Shown here: positions 21,583 through 31,736 of the stretch, in pieces
Numbering within the stretch: the stretch's first letter is position 1
How the letters are laid out: each line of letters begins with the position of its first letter
Assembly (NCBI GenBank): GCA_973895155.1
Contig: OZ316897.1
Coordinates: forward strand, 6,324,001-6,388,000
Direction: 5' to 3'
DNA: 64,000 nt
Origin: Marsupella aquatica
Taxonomy: Eukaryota; Marchantiophyta
The notes under the pieces: model-generated
The model's input: the letters and a program-made list of their open reading frames with translations, nothing else
Databases searched by the model: none
What the model was told of the DNA's origin: nothing
Program-made: the position numbers and the translations under genes

Positions 21583-24500
21583 CTTTGAGGTTTTAAACAA
21601 TCTTGATGACTTATTCAACGTCCCTTGCATGCAGTAAAAACTATCCATTTTCTACCGTGGACTGTTCGCAACGAAGGAGAATTCAAACTATTTCAATTCC
21701 AATGGCTTCCTTCATCCAGAATCCGATATTTGTTTTGACCTGGAAAAGTCACGGCCGCAAGCAAGAAGACTTTTCAAATCATATCCTAAGCTTAACAGGC
21801 CACACATCTCCAATTGAAACAGTGGTGAGTTCAAATTCAAGTGGAAAATCCTGATTTGCATCTTTCAGTATATGATCACACACTCCATAGACTTTTTAGT
21901 GGTCATTTTGACGATCCAAGCAATCATCAGTGGGGGAGAGGATTGACAACCTAACACATACTCCTCAGGGGTAGCTGCCTGAGCTCTTATGCGACTTTCC
22001 AAGAGAGATCTATCTTTCAATCCCTAAACCCCCTCAAGAATTATTCTAGACACGAACTTACAAAGAGGTAAGCAGTTCTCTGCGTAACAGCAAATGATGT
22101 GCTTTCGATAGAACCCATACAAATGTCCAGAACCAGGACGGTTGAAAAAGGCTCCATTATTTAATTGGCTCAAGTGGAAACCACTGTCCAGATCCGTGAC
22201 ATCATTTGTGGGGACCATTTATGCGTAAATTACCAAGATTATAGGCATTCTTTATCCGACCTGACGGCTACACATGAAAAATAGGATGAGGAGATTTATA
22301 ACACACTTCTACGGCAGGCAATTTGCAAGGATTCTTGTGCAAAACGTCTGACTAAGTATATACTAGTGCCCTTCTTTGTCTAGATGAGCTGCAAACATCC
22401 ATGGATCTGTGATGCAACGTGTGATCTGATAAATGACATCCTCTGAGATCTCCTGACCCAGGCGATGTAATTCCAAATCCTAGGACGCTTCACCCTTGAT
22501 TCTTCGAGGTGGACCTCCTTCCTGACAAAAAAATGATTGAGAGTATAGCCTGCAGGTAGAGAACAAGAGTCAGATAGAGCGGATCATAAGAAGATAAGTA
22601 TCGCAAATCGAAACTGCCAATAGTCCCGACAAGGATTACTCACCATGGAGGTCCATAAGACTAATCCAGATATGTACTGATTTGCCTAGATCCTGCGCCT
22701 TGGATGGACGGAACTATTGTTGGGAATCGGAGTACAAGACACGCAGGTGGAAGACACCTTCTTGGGACGAAGACTTTACTATAGAGAGTTAGTAAATACT
22801 TCGAGGTTTCCACCACAGGAGACTTTACTAAAATCGCAACACAACAAGACATGCAACCCCAACACGTTACTGATCAGTGCTGCAACTTTTTGGCAAATCC
22901 ATATACATTAATTAATCTCGCCAGACTGATTCGAGCACTGGGTCCAAGCAAAGTGATTAGAAGTCGATAATCATACTGAAATAAACAAAAAGTTTGATGG
23001 CATTTCAAAACCATGTGCAATATCTCCCCTTGTAACAAATTATTATGCTTTCTAGACCGACCCAAAGCTGCCGTGATTGTCTAGTAAGACACTCCTGTGG
23101 ACCTAAAATTCAAGGAGAGGCCACACCAATCATATGCTTTTCACTATTACAGTATTTTGGTGATTCTCGGACTACTGCACTGGCCAGCATCATTTTCCTG
23201 TTCTTCCCTTCTGGTAATGCTAATAGTCTAAATTTGCACTGACGCACAATTTATCACCGACAAGCTTGGTTACAATTTGAGTTCATTCCAAAGCCAACTT
23301 TGGAGATCAAAGATCATAACCTGTAGCTTTCATAAGAGTCGATACTTGCCATACCTCGGAGGACCGCATTTAGTTTTTTATAAGGTTCTATGTCTTTGCT
23401 CTTAGAGCAAGCTATGCCTCTTAGAGCAAAAGGAGCCCGAATCGAACGCTCAGAAGCACTGTCATCAACCAACGTTCCGGAAAAAGTTCTCTTTTTACAT
23501 TCCTCAAGAGCAGAGTATGCAACAAAGAGCCCAACCTGAAGTCATTATTCCACGGTAGATATTTACTGCTGGACATTAAGGTGACTGAAAAACCCTTTCA
23601 AGATAGGAACCAAACAGCAAGTTTTTCCCAGTCACAAACGTACACCACGAGAGCGAGTTCTTGATAGACATCACCATACCTTCTTGTCTATGACAACCTA
23701 CCCGAAGCTGCCATGGGCAACTGGCTTTACTCTATGTGGTTCCCATCGATATGGAACAACGTAGGAAGTTATTCTCAAACGATTGGGGAAATAGCCCTCG
23801 ATCCAGCTACTGGTAACGTTCCCGGCCCCGAACGACACGTTCCTGTGTCTATTATGTCGTTCAAAAGCTTACGACCTATAAATAAGCAATTTCTTTTCAT
23901 GATGAGTACTCTGATGTAATAGATCCTGCAAGCAATTTACACTTGACATTTTGCATTAAGCATTTTTGAAATTTAAATTGATCACATGCCTTGGGAATTC
24001 TGAGATTCTCACATCGACTATGTTTATCAAGCTATTTCAGGTGTCCCCTTGATTTCGTGTGTTGAACACACTAAAGGAAAAATGAGACTCAAAATTATTC
24101 GGTCATGATTTTCACAGCCATCGACTCCCATACCAAATTCATTTGGTTTTTAGATCATATTTACAGTAGTCGTTCTGCAGACGTTAAAAACCAATCCATT
24201 TTTTTAGCGTTCCCATCACAGCATCATTGTTTAAGCCCTTTCATGTCTCTGTGCTTCCCTGGAAATTCGGGGCTTAGAATTTCATCATCCATATAAACAC
24301 AATGACTCCATCTCTGTGTCTGGGTCTCTGAAGTGTAAGTTCGAGTTCCGAGCCTCTCGACCAATAATTAACTCATTTCCTTCTTTTGATTCCGTATAAA
24401 TTAGGGAACCAACGTACCTAGTTCAAACGCACAAACGGGACTACACGGCTGTCAGTTGCTTCGGCGATTCAGTCCCGCAAATTTTAGATCTCTGCTCTTT

Positions 24501-24843
24501 CACAGAGCGCAGTTTAATCCAACATATTTCTGGTTCATTCCAGAGTACATTGTCGTATGCGAGAGTCAATCCTTCTTAATCACCAACCTCCATTCCTCCG
24601 TTTTAAACCCAGATCCTTCGACATTAGTGAAACATAAAGAGCCATTCAACTTTTAGGTTCGTTCTAGTGTACATCCTCCTCGTCTGGATGTCCTTCCTTA
24701 TACAACAAGACGCGCTAGCTCCTTCATTCTGTAAACTCTCGCTCATTCCCTGATTGTCTTTATGCACAAATCATATTCTGGCGAATTTCCTCATCTTACC
24801 TGGTGTGAAGACGAGATAAGAATGCACGGCGGGGAAGGAGATG
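21583..24843. other. Mostly unassigned; possible minus-strand exons
   Basis: No complete gene can be built. On the minus strand several splice-bounded open segments look coding, the best at 23355-23535. Others end near 22350-22720 and 23130-23220, but their frames do not join into a product I recognise and one contains a stop. A diverged host gene or pseudogene is possible. Confidence 0.3.
23355..23535 (-). CDS. Candidate internal exon of unknown gene
   Basis: On the minus strand a TTCAG acceptor precedes 181 open bases that end at G|GTATGG, a good donor. The translation contains VGLFVAYSALEECKKRTFSG and ends ...YKKLNAVLRG, with charged and hydrophobic residues alternating as in real protein. 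I do not recognise the family, and the neighbouring exons are unresolved. It could equally be a relic. Confidence 0.3.
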
Positions 24844-25119
24844 TCAAGATGATCGGGACGCCAGGTCAATGGAAGCCTGCTCCACGGGATCTGTGCGCCC
24901 GGGCACACGACCGAGTTTCAAGTCCATGAGAAACTTGTGATTATTCTTATCGGAGTTCCAATATCCGTAGGCCTTGACCGGCTGCGCCCACGCCTCCTTC
25001 AGCTTGTCACACTTGGCCTTGGTGCTGTACATGTGCTCTCTGAACTTGCGGTCTCTCTCCTCCGAATCCTCCATGCTCTGCCGAATCCAGTTTCCAACGA
25101 ACTCCTTGATGAACGCCAT
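24844..25119 (-). CDS. Small conserved-looking plant protein, function unknown
   Basis: The 91-residue product starts MAFIKEFVGNWIRQSMEDSE and is rich in charged and aromatic residues (KAYGYWNSDKNNHKF), ending with a GRVPGRTDP segment. This looks like a small soluble or peripheral organellar protein; I have a vague sense of similar short plant proteins but cannot name one. There is no signal peptide or membrane span. After the stop a CACCAG|GTAAGA donor near 24800 suggests an intron in the 3' untranslated region. The inverted end of the large transposon begins 118 bases upstream of the ATG, so its promoter has been altered or replaced. Confidence 0.5.
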   Translation of the reverse strand: MAFIKEFVGNWIRQSMEDSEERDRKFREHMYSTKAKCDKLKEAWAQPVKAYGYWNSDKNNHKFLMDLKLGRVPGRTDPVEQASIDLASRSS

Positions 25120-25236
25120 CGCACCCCCTCGATATAATCGACAAAGTGTGCGCCTTCAGCTAGTCTTTCTCTCTTCTTTCTACACGTTCGGTTTGTTCGC
25201 TGGCTCCCAAAACATGTCTTGTATGCTCACAAAGCG

Positions 25237-25285
25237 GGGGTAATTGTAACAGTAGAATTTTTGCTCGCACGGGCAAGATGTCACC
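25237..25285 (+). repeat. Left terminal inverted repeat
   Basis: Starts GGGGTAATTGTAA and continues to a TTTTTGCTCGCACGGGCAA segment. Compared with the right end it lacks an 11-base TGTGCGAGCAA insertion. Confidence 0.6.
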
Positions 25286-25421
25286 TTGTATTGGGGCCCA
25301 AAAAAGGTCTGGAATATTCCTCGCTAGCATGGAGACCGTGTTCGATCAATAAATATAGACGGCTACCCATGGACGATTCTAGTCCCGTGAACGCAATAGA
25401 TCAAAATGACATATCTTCAGG

Positions 25422-25438
25422 CCAGCGAAATCGCTAGT
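25422..25438. repeat. Palindrome copy, partly degenerate
   Basis: CCAGCGAAATCGCTAGT keeps AGCGA-AA-TCGCT with one altered outer base. A half site TCGCTAGC lies at 25321-25328. Confidence 0.5.
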
Positions 25439-25981
25439 CTAATGATGCCAACACATTGAGCCACTCATACGACGTACGGTCTCCACGTACAGGCTTCCAC
25501 ATGTGAAAATTCCCACCCGAGGAAGAGTAATAACAAAAAAGTACTTCGCGATTCCCGCGTGAAAAGAATCAACGTGTCATTACTACCGAGGAAAGGAGGA
25601 TTAAGGCCGTTTGGACACTAATTAAGTCACTTGCAAGTGAACGGGACACTTACCGTTCGAACCAGACTCGAATCCAAGGCGTCGAACCGTCCACTTAAAC
25701 AAATCCGCTAGCCCAAAAACCACCAGTCTTCCAAATCATTCTCCCGATCACTTCCACCGCGTCCGACTTGATCTCTTTCATTCGGAACTGCTATCAGTGT
25801 TCCAAGTTCTCAACACTCTCCAGATCTAGTTCAGGTAAGCACGGGTCTATTCTTTGAGCTGTTTTAAGGGAAGAACTCTCCGACAAGGCATGATATTCAT
25901 CGTATTCCACCGTGAATAATGTTTCCATTTGTTGAATCCTGTTCTCTTTAATCATTGTTTGGGTTTCGTAAGTGCAGAGAA

Positions 25982-26716
25982 ATGTCTGGTGTTCCAAGCA
26001 ATCCTCCTCAGGGGAAATGGCGACTTGAGATCCGTCGTTACAACCCGGCGACAGATGGCCCGCTTGAAGATGACTCTCCTCCGAAGCAGAAACCCGATGC
26101 AGAGACTATGAAGGTCTCCTCAGGCAGCAGTGTCCCAACCGAACTCGGTCAATCTGTTGGATCGTCATCATCATTGAGGAGAACACCTACTCCTCCAAAG
26201 TTAATTCCAGTAGCAAAGTCTCCACCGAAGCCAAAGGTGGATACCACACAGCGCGAGGTTGTATCGAAGAGGAAGAGGCTCGCAGAAGAGGATCAGTATT
26301 GGATTGACAGGGAGATCTATGACTACTGGACCGAGGAACGCCTCGCCTCGGGGGTCTCACTATATGGGGACCTCCCCATTGCCTGCGACGTTTTTAGGGC
26401 TCGGACCCCCTAAAATGTAAGAATTTTTTTTTAATTTTTTAACCCCTATAAAGTTGGAATATTCTTGGAATATTCTAAAAATTGGATTAAAACGGCCCTA
26501 ATGTTCTTATAAGTCTCAAAATTGAATTTGAAAGACCCTATTGTTCTTCTACAAAAATTCTAAAGTCTTCCCTTAGAACCAATAAAATGACCCTATCCTT
26601 CGTCGCACGTGATATGCCATTTTTGTGGAAGTGAAACCCCCAAGCGCCTCGCCTCTTCGGATTACGATTCAGAGTCAGACACTGACTCCGATGCATCGAA
26701 GGCGTCCAGCCCCTGA
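25982..26716 (+). pseudogene. Small basic/proline-rich gene broken by a MITE
   Basis: ATG 25982 opens a frame whose product is Pro/Ser/Lys-rich and then has EEDQYWIDREIYDYW. At 26349 the frame runs into a 295-bp insertion and ends prematurely. Past the insertion, at 26656, the original frame resumes in phase with an acidic Asp/Ser tail and stops at 26714-26716, about 142 codons in all without the insert. A TGCAG just before the ATG suggests a 5' intron. No family is recognised; it may be a third accessory protein of the transposon. The insertion replaces the last 20 codons by unrelated ones, so partial function is possible. Confidence 0.6.
26350..26644. mobile_element. 295-bp MITE with 11-bp target duplication
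   Basis: CGCCTCGCCTC occurs directly before (26339-26349) and after (26645-26655). The insert begins GGGGGTCTCACT and ends AGTGAAACCCCCAAG, giving inverted ends GGGGGTYTCACT. The interior is AT-rich without a gene. Target size of 9-11 bases points to Mutator-type mobilisation. Confidence 0.75.
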
Positions 26717-26900
26717 GGGTAGAGTCAGGTTGTGGATTTACTGAAATTTTTGTAGTTACAAGCGAACCGCATGTCCTCATGTACTTTCAATATGTATGAG
26801 AAGTAAAGTTTGGGTGGTCCTTTCATTTCTATGTGTTTCTCTGGAATGCCATTTCGCACATAGTACTTTTATTTTGAAATCACTGTTGGACCTTTCCCAG

Positions 26901-26918
26901 ACTAGCGATATCGCTAGT
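26901..26918. repeat. Palindrome copy ACTAGCGATATCGCTAGT
   Basis: A perfect 18-base palindrome with the core TAGCGA-TA-TCGCTA, in the non-coding gap between the small gene and the transposase 3' end. Confidence 0.75.
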
Positions 26919-27042
26919 ATAGAACTGTGTTCATCTTTGATAATCAATTCGATGGAGTATTACCATAACAACTTCAGGGGAAACTTCCCTCCCTAAACCC
27001 TAAACATCCTGTCACATCCTGTCCTAAATTCCGTTGATCAGA

Positions 27043-27058
27043 CTAGCGATCTCGCTAG
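27043..27058. repeat. Palindrome copy CTAGCGATCTCGCTAG
   Basis: Perfect 7-base arms around TC. Related degenerate copies follow at 27173-27188 (CTAGAGAGATCGCTAA) and a half site at 27235-27241. Confidence 0.7.
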
Positions 27059-27339
27059 CCAAAAACTGGCATCATTTTAATGATCAAACCGTGAACTCTA
27101 TAGAAACTTGTCGATAGATTAACACGTATGAAAGTAGGATGTTTCTGTCAGGATGCAGCAAACTTCCTAAGACTAGAGAGATCGCTAACGGTAAACAGAA
27201 AACTCAAACACCATAAAAGTTACCATTGTGGACCTCGCTAACATTATGATTCACTCGGTGAAAACAAATTGATATTTGTGAAACCACAAACTCGAGTAAT
27301 CCATCCCACCACCCTATAATTAGCATCTCCAATAAACGA

Positions 27340-30300
27340 CTAGTCCCCTATCTGTAACGGAATTAAACTCCTCACTTCCCCAACAGTCAGAATTGGTTGT
27401 TTGACAAGGTCGTCCTTCTCTAGGTTGAGTGAAAACTTGTTTAAATACACCCACAGCAGATGTTTACAAGACATGTATGGTTTCCCTCGTGTATGCCTCT
27501 TATAAAAGTCTTCACGAGAACACGAAGGGAAACAACAGATTTGCACCCAATATGTGTGCGGAACTTGTGAATCAGTCTCGTGAGTGGCGATCAAGTATCT
27601 CCAACCCCATCCATTTCCGGTAGTTACCTTCTCATTTCCGACAACTCTCATGTATTCTTGTGTAGCGGAAACGATGCGCTTGAGCAACTCTGGAGTATTG
27701 CTGAAACGCTGTCTTGCAACCTTACCATTTCGAGTTTTCAACCGACGGTCCACATTAGTTAGATCAATTCGTTCGGGGAATGAGTTAACATCAATTCGTA
27801 GGTTGACCCGATTGGGGGACGGGAACTCTCCAACTTGATTTGCATCCACATAGGAGAGTCCACTGATCTGGAATCCTAATCCCAGCAGAAACTCTATCTC
27901 GGGATGGGAGAGGCAAGTCCCACGCTGAACCTTGAGCGACTCGGGTGGGGGGGGTAGTTGAGCTAGAGTTCTGCGTCCTCGGCTCTTGTGACACTTATTA
28001 TTAGGACAGAAGTACAACAACTGGCGATGTGGAGACGATAATCGCAACCCGTGAATGGCGACTCCAACAATTCCCCCTTGCGCGGACTTACATCCAGTCT
28101 CCTTGATGCGATTTCTACATTCATCTCTTCCAAAAATGCTTCGGTCAACCGACCCGTTGCAAACAGGTCCAGCACCTCTACCGCTCCGCCTGAGATGCCA
28201 GGTCCCATAAGGAACATCAACCTCTCGGATGGAAGGGATCCTTTGGGGGGCATCCCGATGGTCATCCCCGACATCACACTGAGGTTGAGTCCCCATCTTC
28301 ACGGTATCATTGACATTACGACTTGCATCATCACCATCATCATCTGAAATATGGATAACTCCAGCAGAACAACCTCCGACAGGTGTTGCCAAAGTTGTAT
28401 TATTTGCTACTTCTGGGTCCGCAAAAGTCTCCGAAACATTGACGAAGCGAAATTCAGGATAGAGATTACGCCTTTTTAGTCCTGAAGGAGAAGCTGTTGT
28501 GCGTGACACCTTGTCATGTCTGTGGGAGTCATTCTCGTGGATTATAGCTGAAGCTTTCCCTTTCCTCTTCGTGGATGTTGTTCGGAGATCGCCATGTAAT
28601 GGAACTGTTCTATAGAATTCATACTTAGTTGAAGACTCAAGCAAAAGATTTGCTGCCTTTTCGTAAGCATCCATGGATCCCATAGCATCAGCGTTCCTAT
28701 ATGCTAATTCAAAAATGGTCGGCCCCTGGCCTCTGTGAACACCTTCACTGTAGGCAGTAAAAGCAGCAATTTGCCCCGCAGCACGATTCTGGTCCACCTC
28801 ACATGCTTCAATCAATCCCACTAGTTTCTTCATTTGGCAGGATCTCATGGATGCATGGACTGATTCCGCTCCAGTACAATTTGGCATCAAGGCTGACTCC
28901 ATTGCGGTTTGCGTCTGCAAAAAGTAGTCCCCAGTCAGACCTGATATGCTAGCGAGGTCGCTAGCAAAAACAATGACGTCAAAGAGAAATGAAATTGGAC
29001 ACTTACAACGCGGATGAAGTTCCCCCACTGCCTCCACCTCACGACCCACCAAGATAACCATCCTTGGAGAGACTTCAATTTCCCAGCATAGCAGTTTCCT
29101 TCCTTCCACCAACGATGGATTTCGTCAGCAACACGGTAGGCCTGAACATATGTTGGTGCTGTTCTTAGCCTTTCCCACAGTTTATAGTGCTCTCGATGGC
29201 GATCTTCCCGAATACCCTCCAATGTGTGACGACAAAGAGATTGAGCAAAGTGAAAGGCGTCACTGTGCTCCTTCTGTGGGTGACGGACACCTCCAAAAAA
29301 AACATTTCGAATGGCGATCCATCCAGCCTCGGCATTATCGGCAATAAATCCTCCAATGAGTGGGTCATGCACATCATGATCAGAGGCAACTTCAATCATA
29401 TATCTCCATGCGGTTTCAAGAGATAAGGAGTCCTCCGCACGGAGCTCACAAGTGAAGATGGTACAAAGGGACCTGTAATTATGGTCGTACACATGGGCGC
29501 TGAAAGTCAGCCACCCAGTGCTTATTCTCCGCATTACATCAGAACTGACCCATGCTCCTTCCAGCTCACCTCCACTCTTCATCTGCCTGAGAATATCGAC
29601 ACCAGAACCTGGGCCATTTGTACTCATTTTGAAGACATGAGCCCTATCGGTCTTGCTCCCCTGCCCAGGGAAAAGGTACCTCTGAACGTAAGGAAAATTA
29701 TTCCGTGCTTGCATCTCACGAAGAGAATCCAACTCACCCTTTTTTGGGTTATCCATTTTCACGCTCCGGAATATGGCCTGGAATTTCTCAACAGTAGACA
29801 CAACCTTCATCGATTCCCAAATCTCTCTCTCTTCTTCTTTTGATAGTTCTGAAGAAGACTCTGGATGCAAAAGAGAAACCAGGTTTCCTATAGACTTGTT
29901 AAGAACACGCCCTGGCGTACACACGGGATTCGCTTTATGAACACCAGAAACTATCTCCTCCGCCTGCTTTTTTGCCAATCGAGATTTCCCCTTCCAAACA
30001 ACGTGGTCATGGAAACCCATGTGAACAGCCAATCGAGACATATGTTTCGCAACATTTGACTCAAGAGACGGCTTAGGATAGACGTACAAAAGCTTAGCCG
30101 GACATTCACGGATGCAGAGAGGCCTCTCCTCACAGAATCCGCACACCAACCCTCCTTCCTCCACAAGCTCACCAAGATGAAACGGCTCAGTAAATTGTCC
30201 CTTTCCTCGGAAGGAAGAGTCATTTTTTGAACCGGTGTGCTTCAACTTTCTACAGACCAGATTTTGGCATTCAAGTACACCGGCACATCTGACTTTTGAC

Positions 30301-31052
30301 ACAGACCAGTGATTGCGAGGTTTGAGATTAGCTGAAGTTGTGAGAAGTCTCGTCCATGGATAGCCGTCATTATCCCTATCCATGTCCTGAAGACCATATC
30401 CTCGACGAAATTGACCTTCCACCGGAGGAAGCTCAAAAATGCAGTTTCCGTTGTATAAAGTGGGCAAAGTCTGCACTTGAATCTCCTTCCAATCGTTTCC
30501 CCTGCGGAAATTTGCCAACTCGCTTGACCCAGTAATATTGAGAAAGGCATCATATGCACTAACTCGATAAAGAACTGGCTCAGATTGAAACTCGTTTTGA
30601 CTCACTGCTTCAAAAACGGATTTCTCAGAAGACTTTGTCGACACAGAAGAGACATCCCTACCCACACTCTCAGGGGAGATGTCAATAATTTCTGGTACTG
30701 CAGGTGACGGTCGAGTCGGGGATTCTGGATCGGAAACATTGATATGTGCAATGTCATCCTTACATGAGACTAGCTCTACATCTGAACCACCCTTTAGGTC
30801 CCAAGCTCTTTCTGGCAATATTCCTGAACCATTATCCGACACCTCGTGACTTCTGGATCCATCCCGAGAGTAAAGAACGAACAACTTCCAGATGAAATCA
30901 TCTTTCAAAAGCCCAAACCTCGATGAGAGAAAAGACTCCTTGACAGAGATAATAGTATTCTCCGGAACATCCAGAACAACAACATCACCCGTCGTCTTTC
31001 TCTCGATCACAACCTTCGATCCCAATGAAGACATGCTGGAAGTTTTGGACAT
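27340..31052 (-). CDS. MULE-like transposase
   Basis: Two exons, 31052-29007 and 28914-27340, joined by a GTAAGT...TTGCAG intron, give 1206 residues. Residues about 500-700 show the Mutator-family RNase H layout. A candidate first Asp lies in SSDVMRRISTGW (about 505), the second in GFIADNAEAGWIAIRNVF (about 572), a His-rich HSDAFHFAQSL segment follows, and the late Glu is in CTGAESVHASM (about 699, straight after the intron). Near the C-terminus PSCSREDF...MSCKHLLWVYL (about 1145-1170) is a SWIM-type finger in which the second Cys of CxC is Arg. The N-terminal 400 residues are acidic and Ser-rich, then a Cys-rich patch (CEERPLCIREC) may bind zinc. The intron holds a palindrome copy. The gene lies back to back with the ParB/methylase gene across a 684-base gap. 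Confidence 0.7.
28948..28965. repeat. Palindrome copy in the transposase intron
   Basis: GCTAGCGAGGTCGCTAGC, full consensus with GG at the centre, followed by AAAAA. It makes up about a fifth of the 92-base intron. Confidence 0.85.
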
Positions 31053-31228
31053 TATAGTCTACAGCAATCCACAATGTGAGATACTTTGCTCTCTTCTTTC
31101 TCCAAATACATATGAGGAAATGTGCTTGTGTAGGTGTTGGACTCAACATATTTATTTAATAAATGCCTCTTATTCCCGTTATTTGACCGTTATTTTGTCT
31201 TATATGACTCTATTTGCGGAATGATAAA

Positions 31229-31246
31229 GCTAGCGATCTCGCTAGC
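31229..31246. repeat. Palindrome copy GCTAGCGATCTCGCTAGC
   Basis: Full 8-base arms around TC, in the divergent promoter. Confidence 0.85.
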
Positions 31247-31323
31247 TCAATGAACCAAGTAAAATTGTTCAAATCCTTACAAAACACCCTTCAGGAGTTA
31301 ATGTATTTAGTGGTCATTTTTTG

Positions 31324-31341
31324 GCTAGCGATGTCGCTAGC
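31324..31341. repeat. Palindrome copy GCTAGCGATGTCGCTAGC
   Basis: Full 8-base arms around TG, in the divergent promoter, followed by AAAAA as at several other copies. Confidence 0.85.
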
Positions 31342-31736
31342 AAAAACATTTCCTCATAAGAGACCATTGTGACCGTTTATATCCGTTGGAATTGGTCAAC
31401 GGGTACCTACATGTCAACGGTACGGTACAGTACTGGACACCTGTCTCATTGTCATTAGATACTTTTCTTTCAGTCGTGAGTTCGGTGGTTCGTATTTCCG
31501 GAAGTACATGTATACCTGACGTTGTCTGAAAAATGATTGCGAGAAGAGTCGTACAAAATATTTGTATCTCTTTTCACGACCGGGCGCAGCATTCAGGTGA
31601 AAGCAATAGACGAGGGTACGATTCTGTCTTTGATTGGAAGATCGATTCTCGGGTGTTTTTATGTTCGCAAAGTGTGTCGCCCTCGACCTTGACCTATTGA
31701 TACCCTTATCACTTCACGGACCCCCTGATAGAGCCA

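Larger units (their letters stand above)
31053..31736. promoter_or_regulatory. Shared divergent promoter region with two palindromes
   Basis: The 684 bases between the two start codons must hold the promoters of both the transposase (minus) and the ParB/methylase gene (plus). Two full palindromes lie at 31229 and 31324, spaced 95 bases start to start. AT-rich ATATTTATTTAATAAA sits near 31148. The motif position suggests element-specific control, but no transcription start can be assigned. Confidence 0.55.

Noticed and set aside
23713-23919. 68-codon plus-strand frame starting MGNWLYSMW as a gene
   Set aside because: It has an ATG and stop but no recognisable domain, no splice context and sits beside coding-like minus-strand segments; not supported enough to list.
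27340-29112. A separate 590-codon minus-strand gene distinct from the transposase
   Set aside because: Its first 60 codons read through intron sequence; a good donor/acceptor pair joins it in phase to the upstream frame and supplies the late catalytic Glu.
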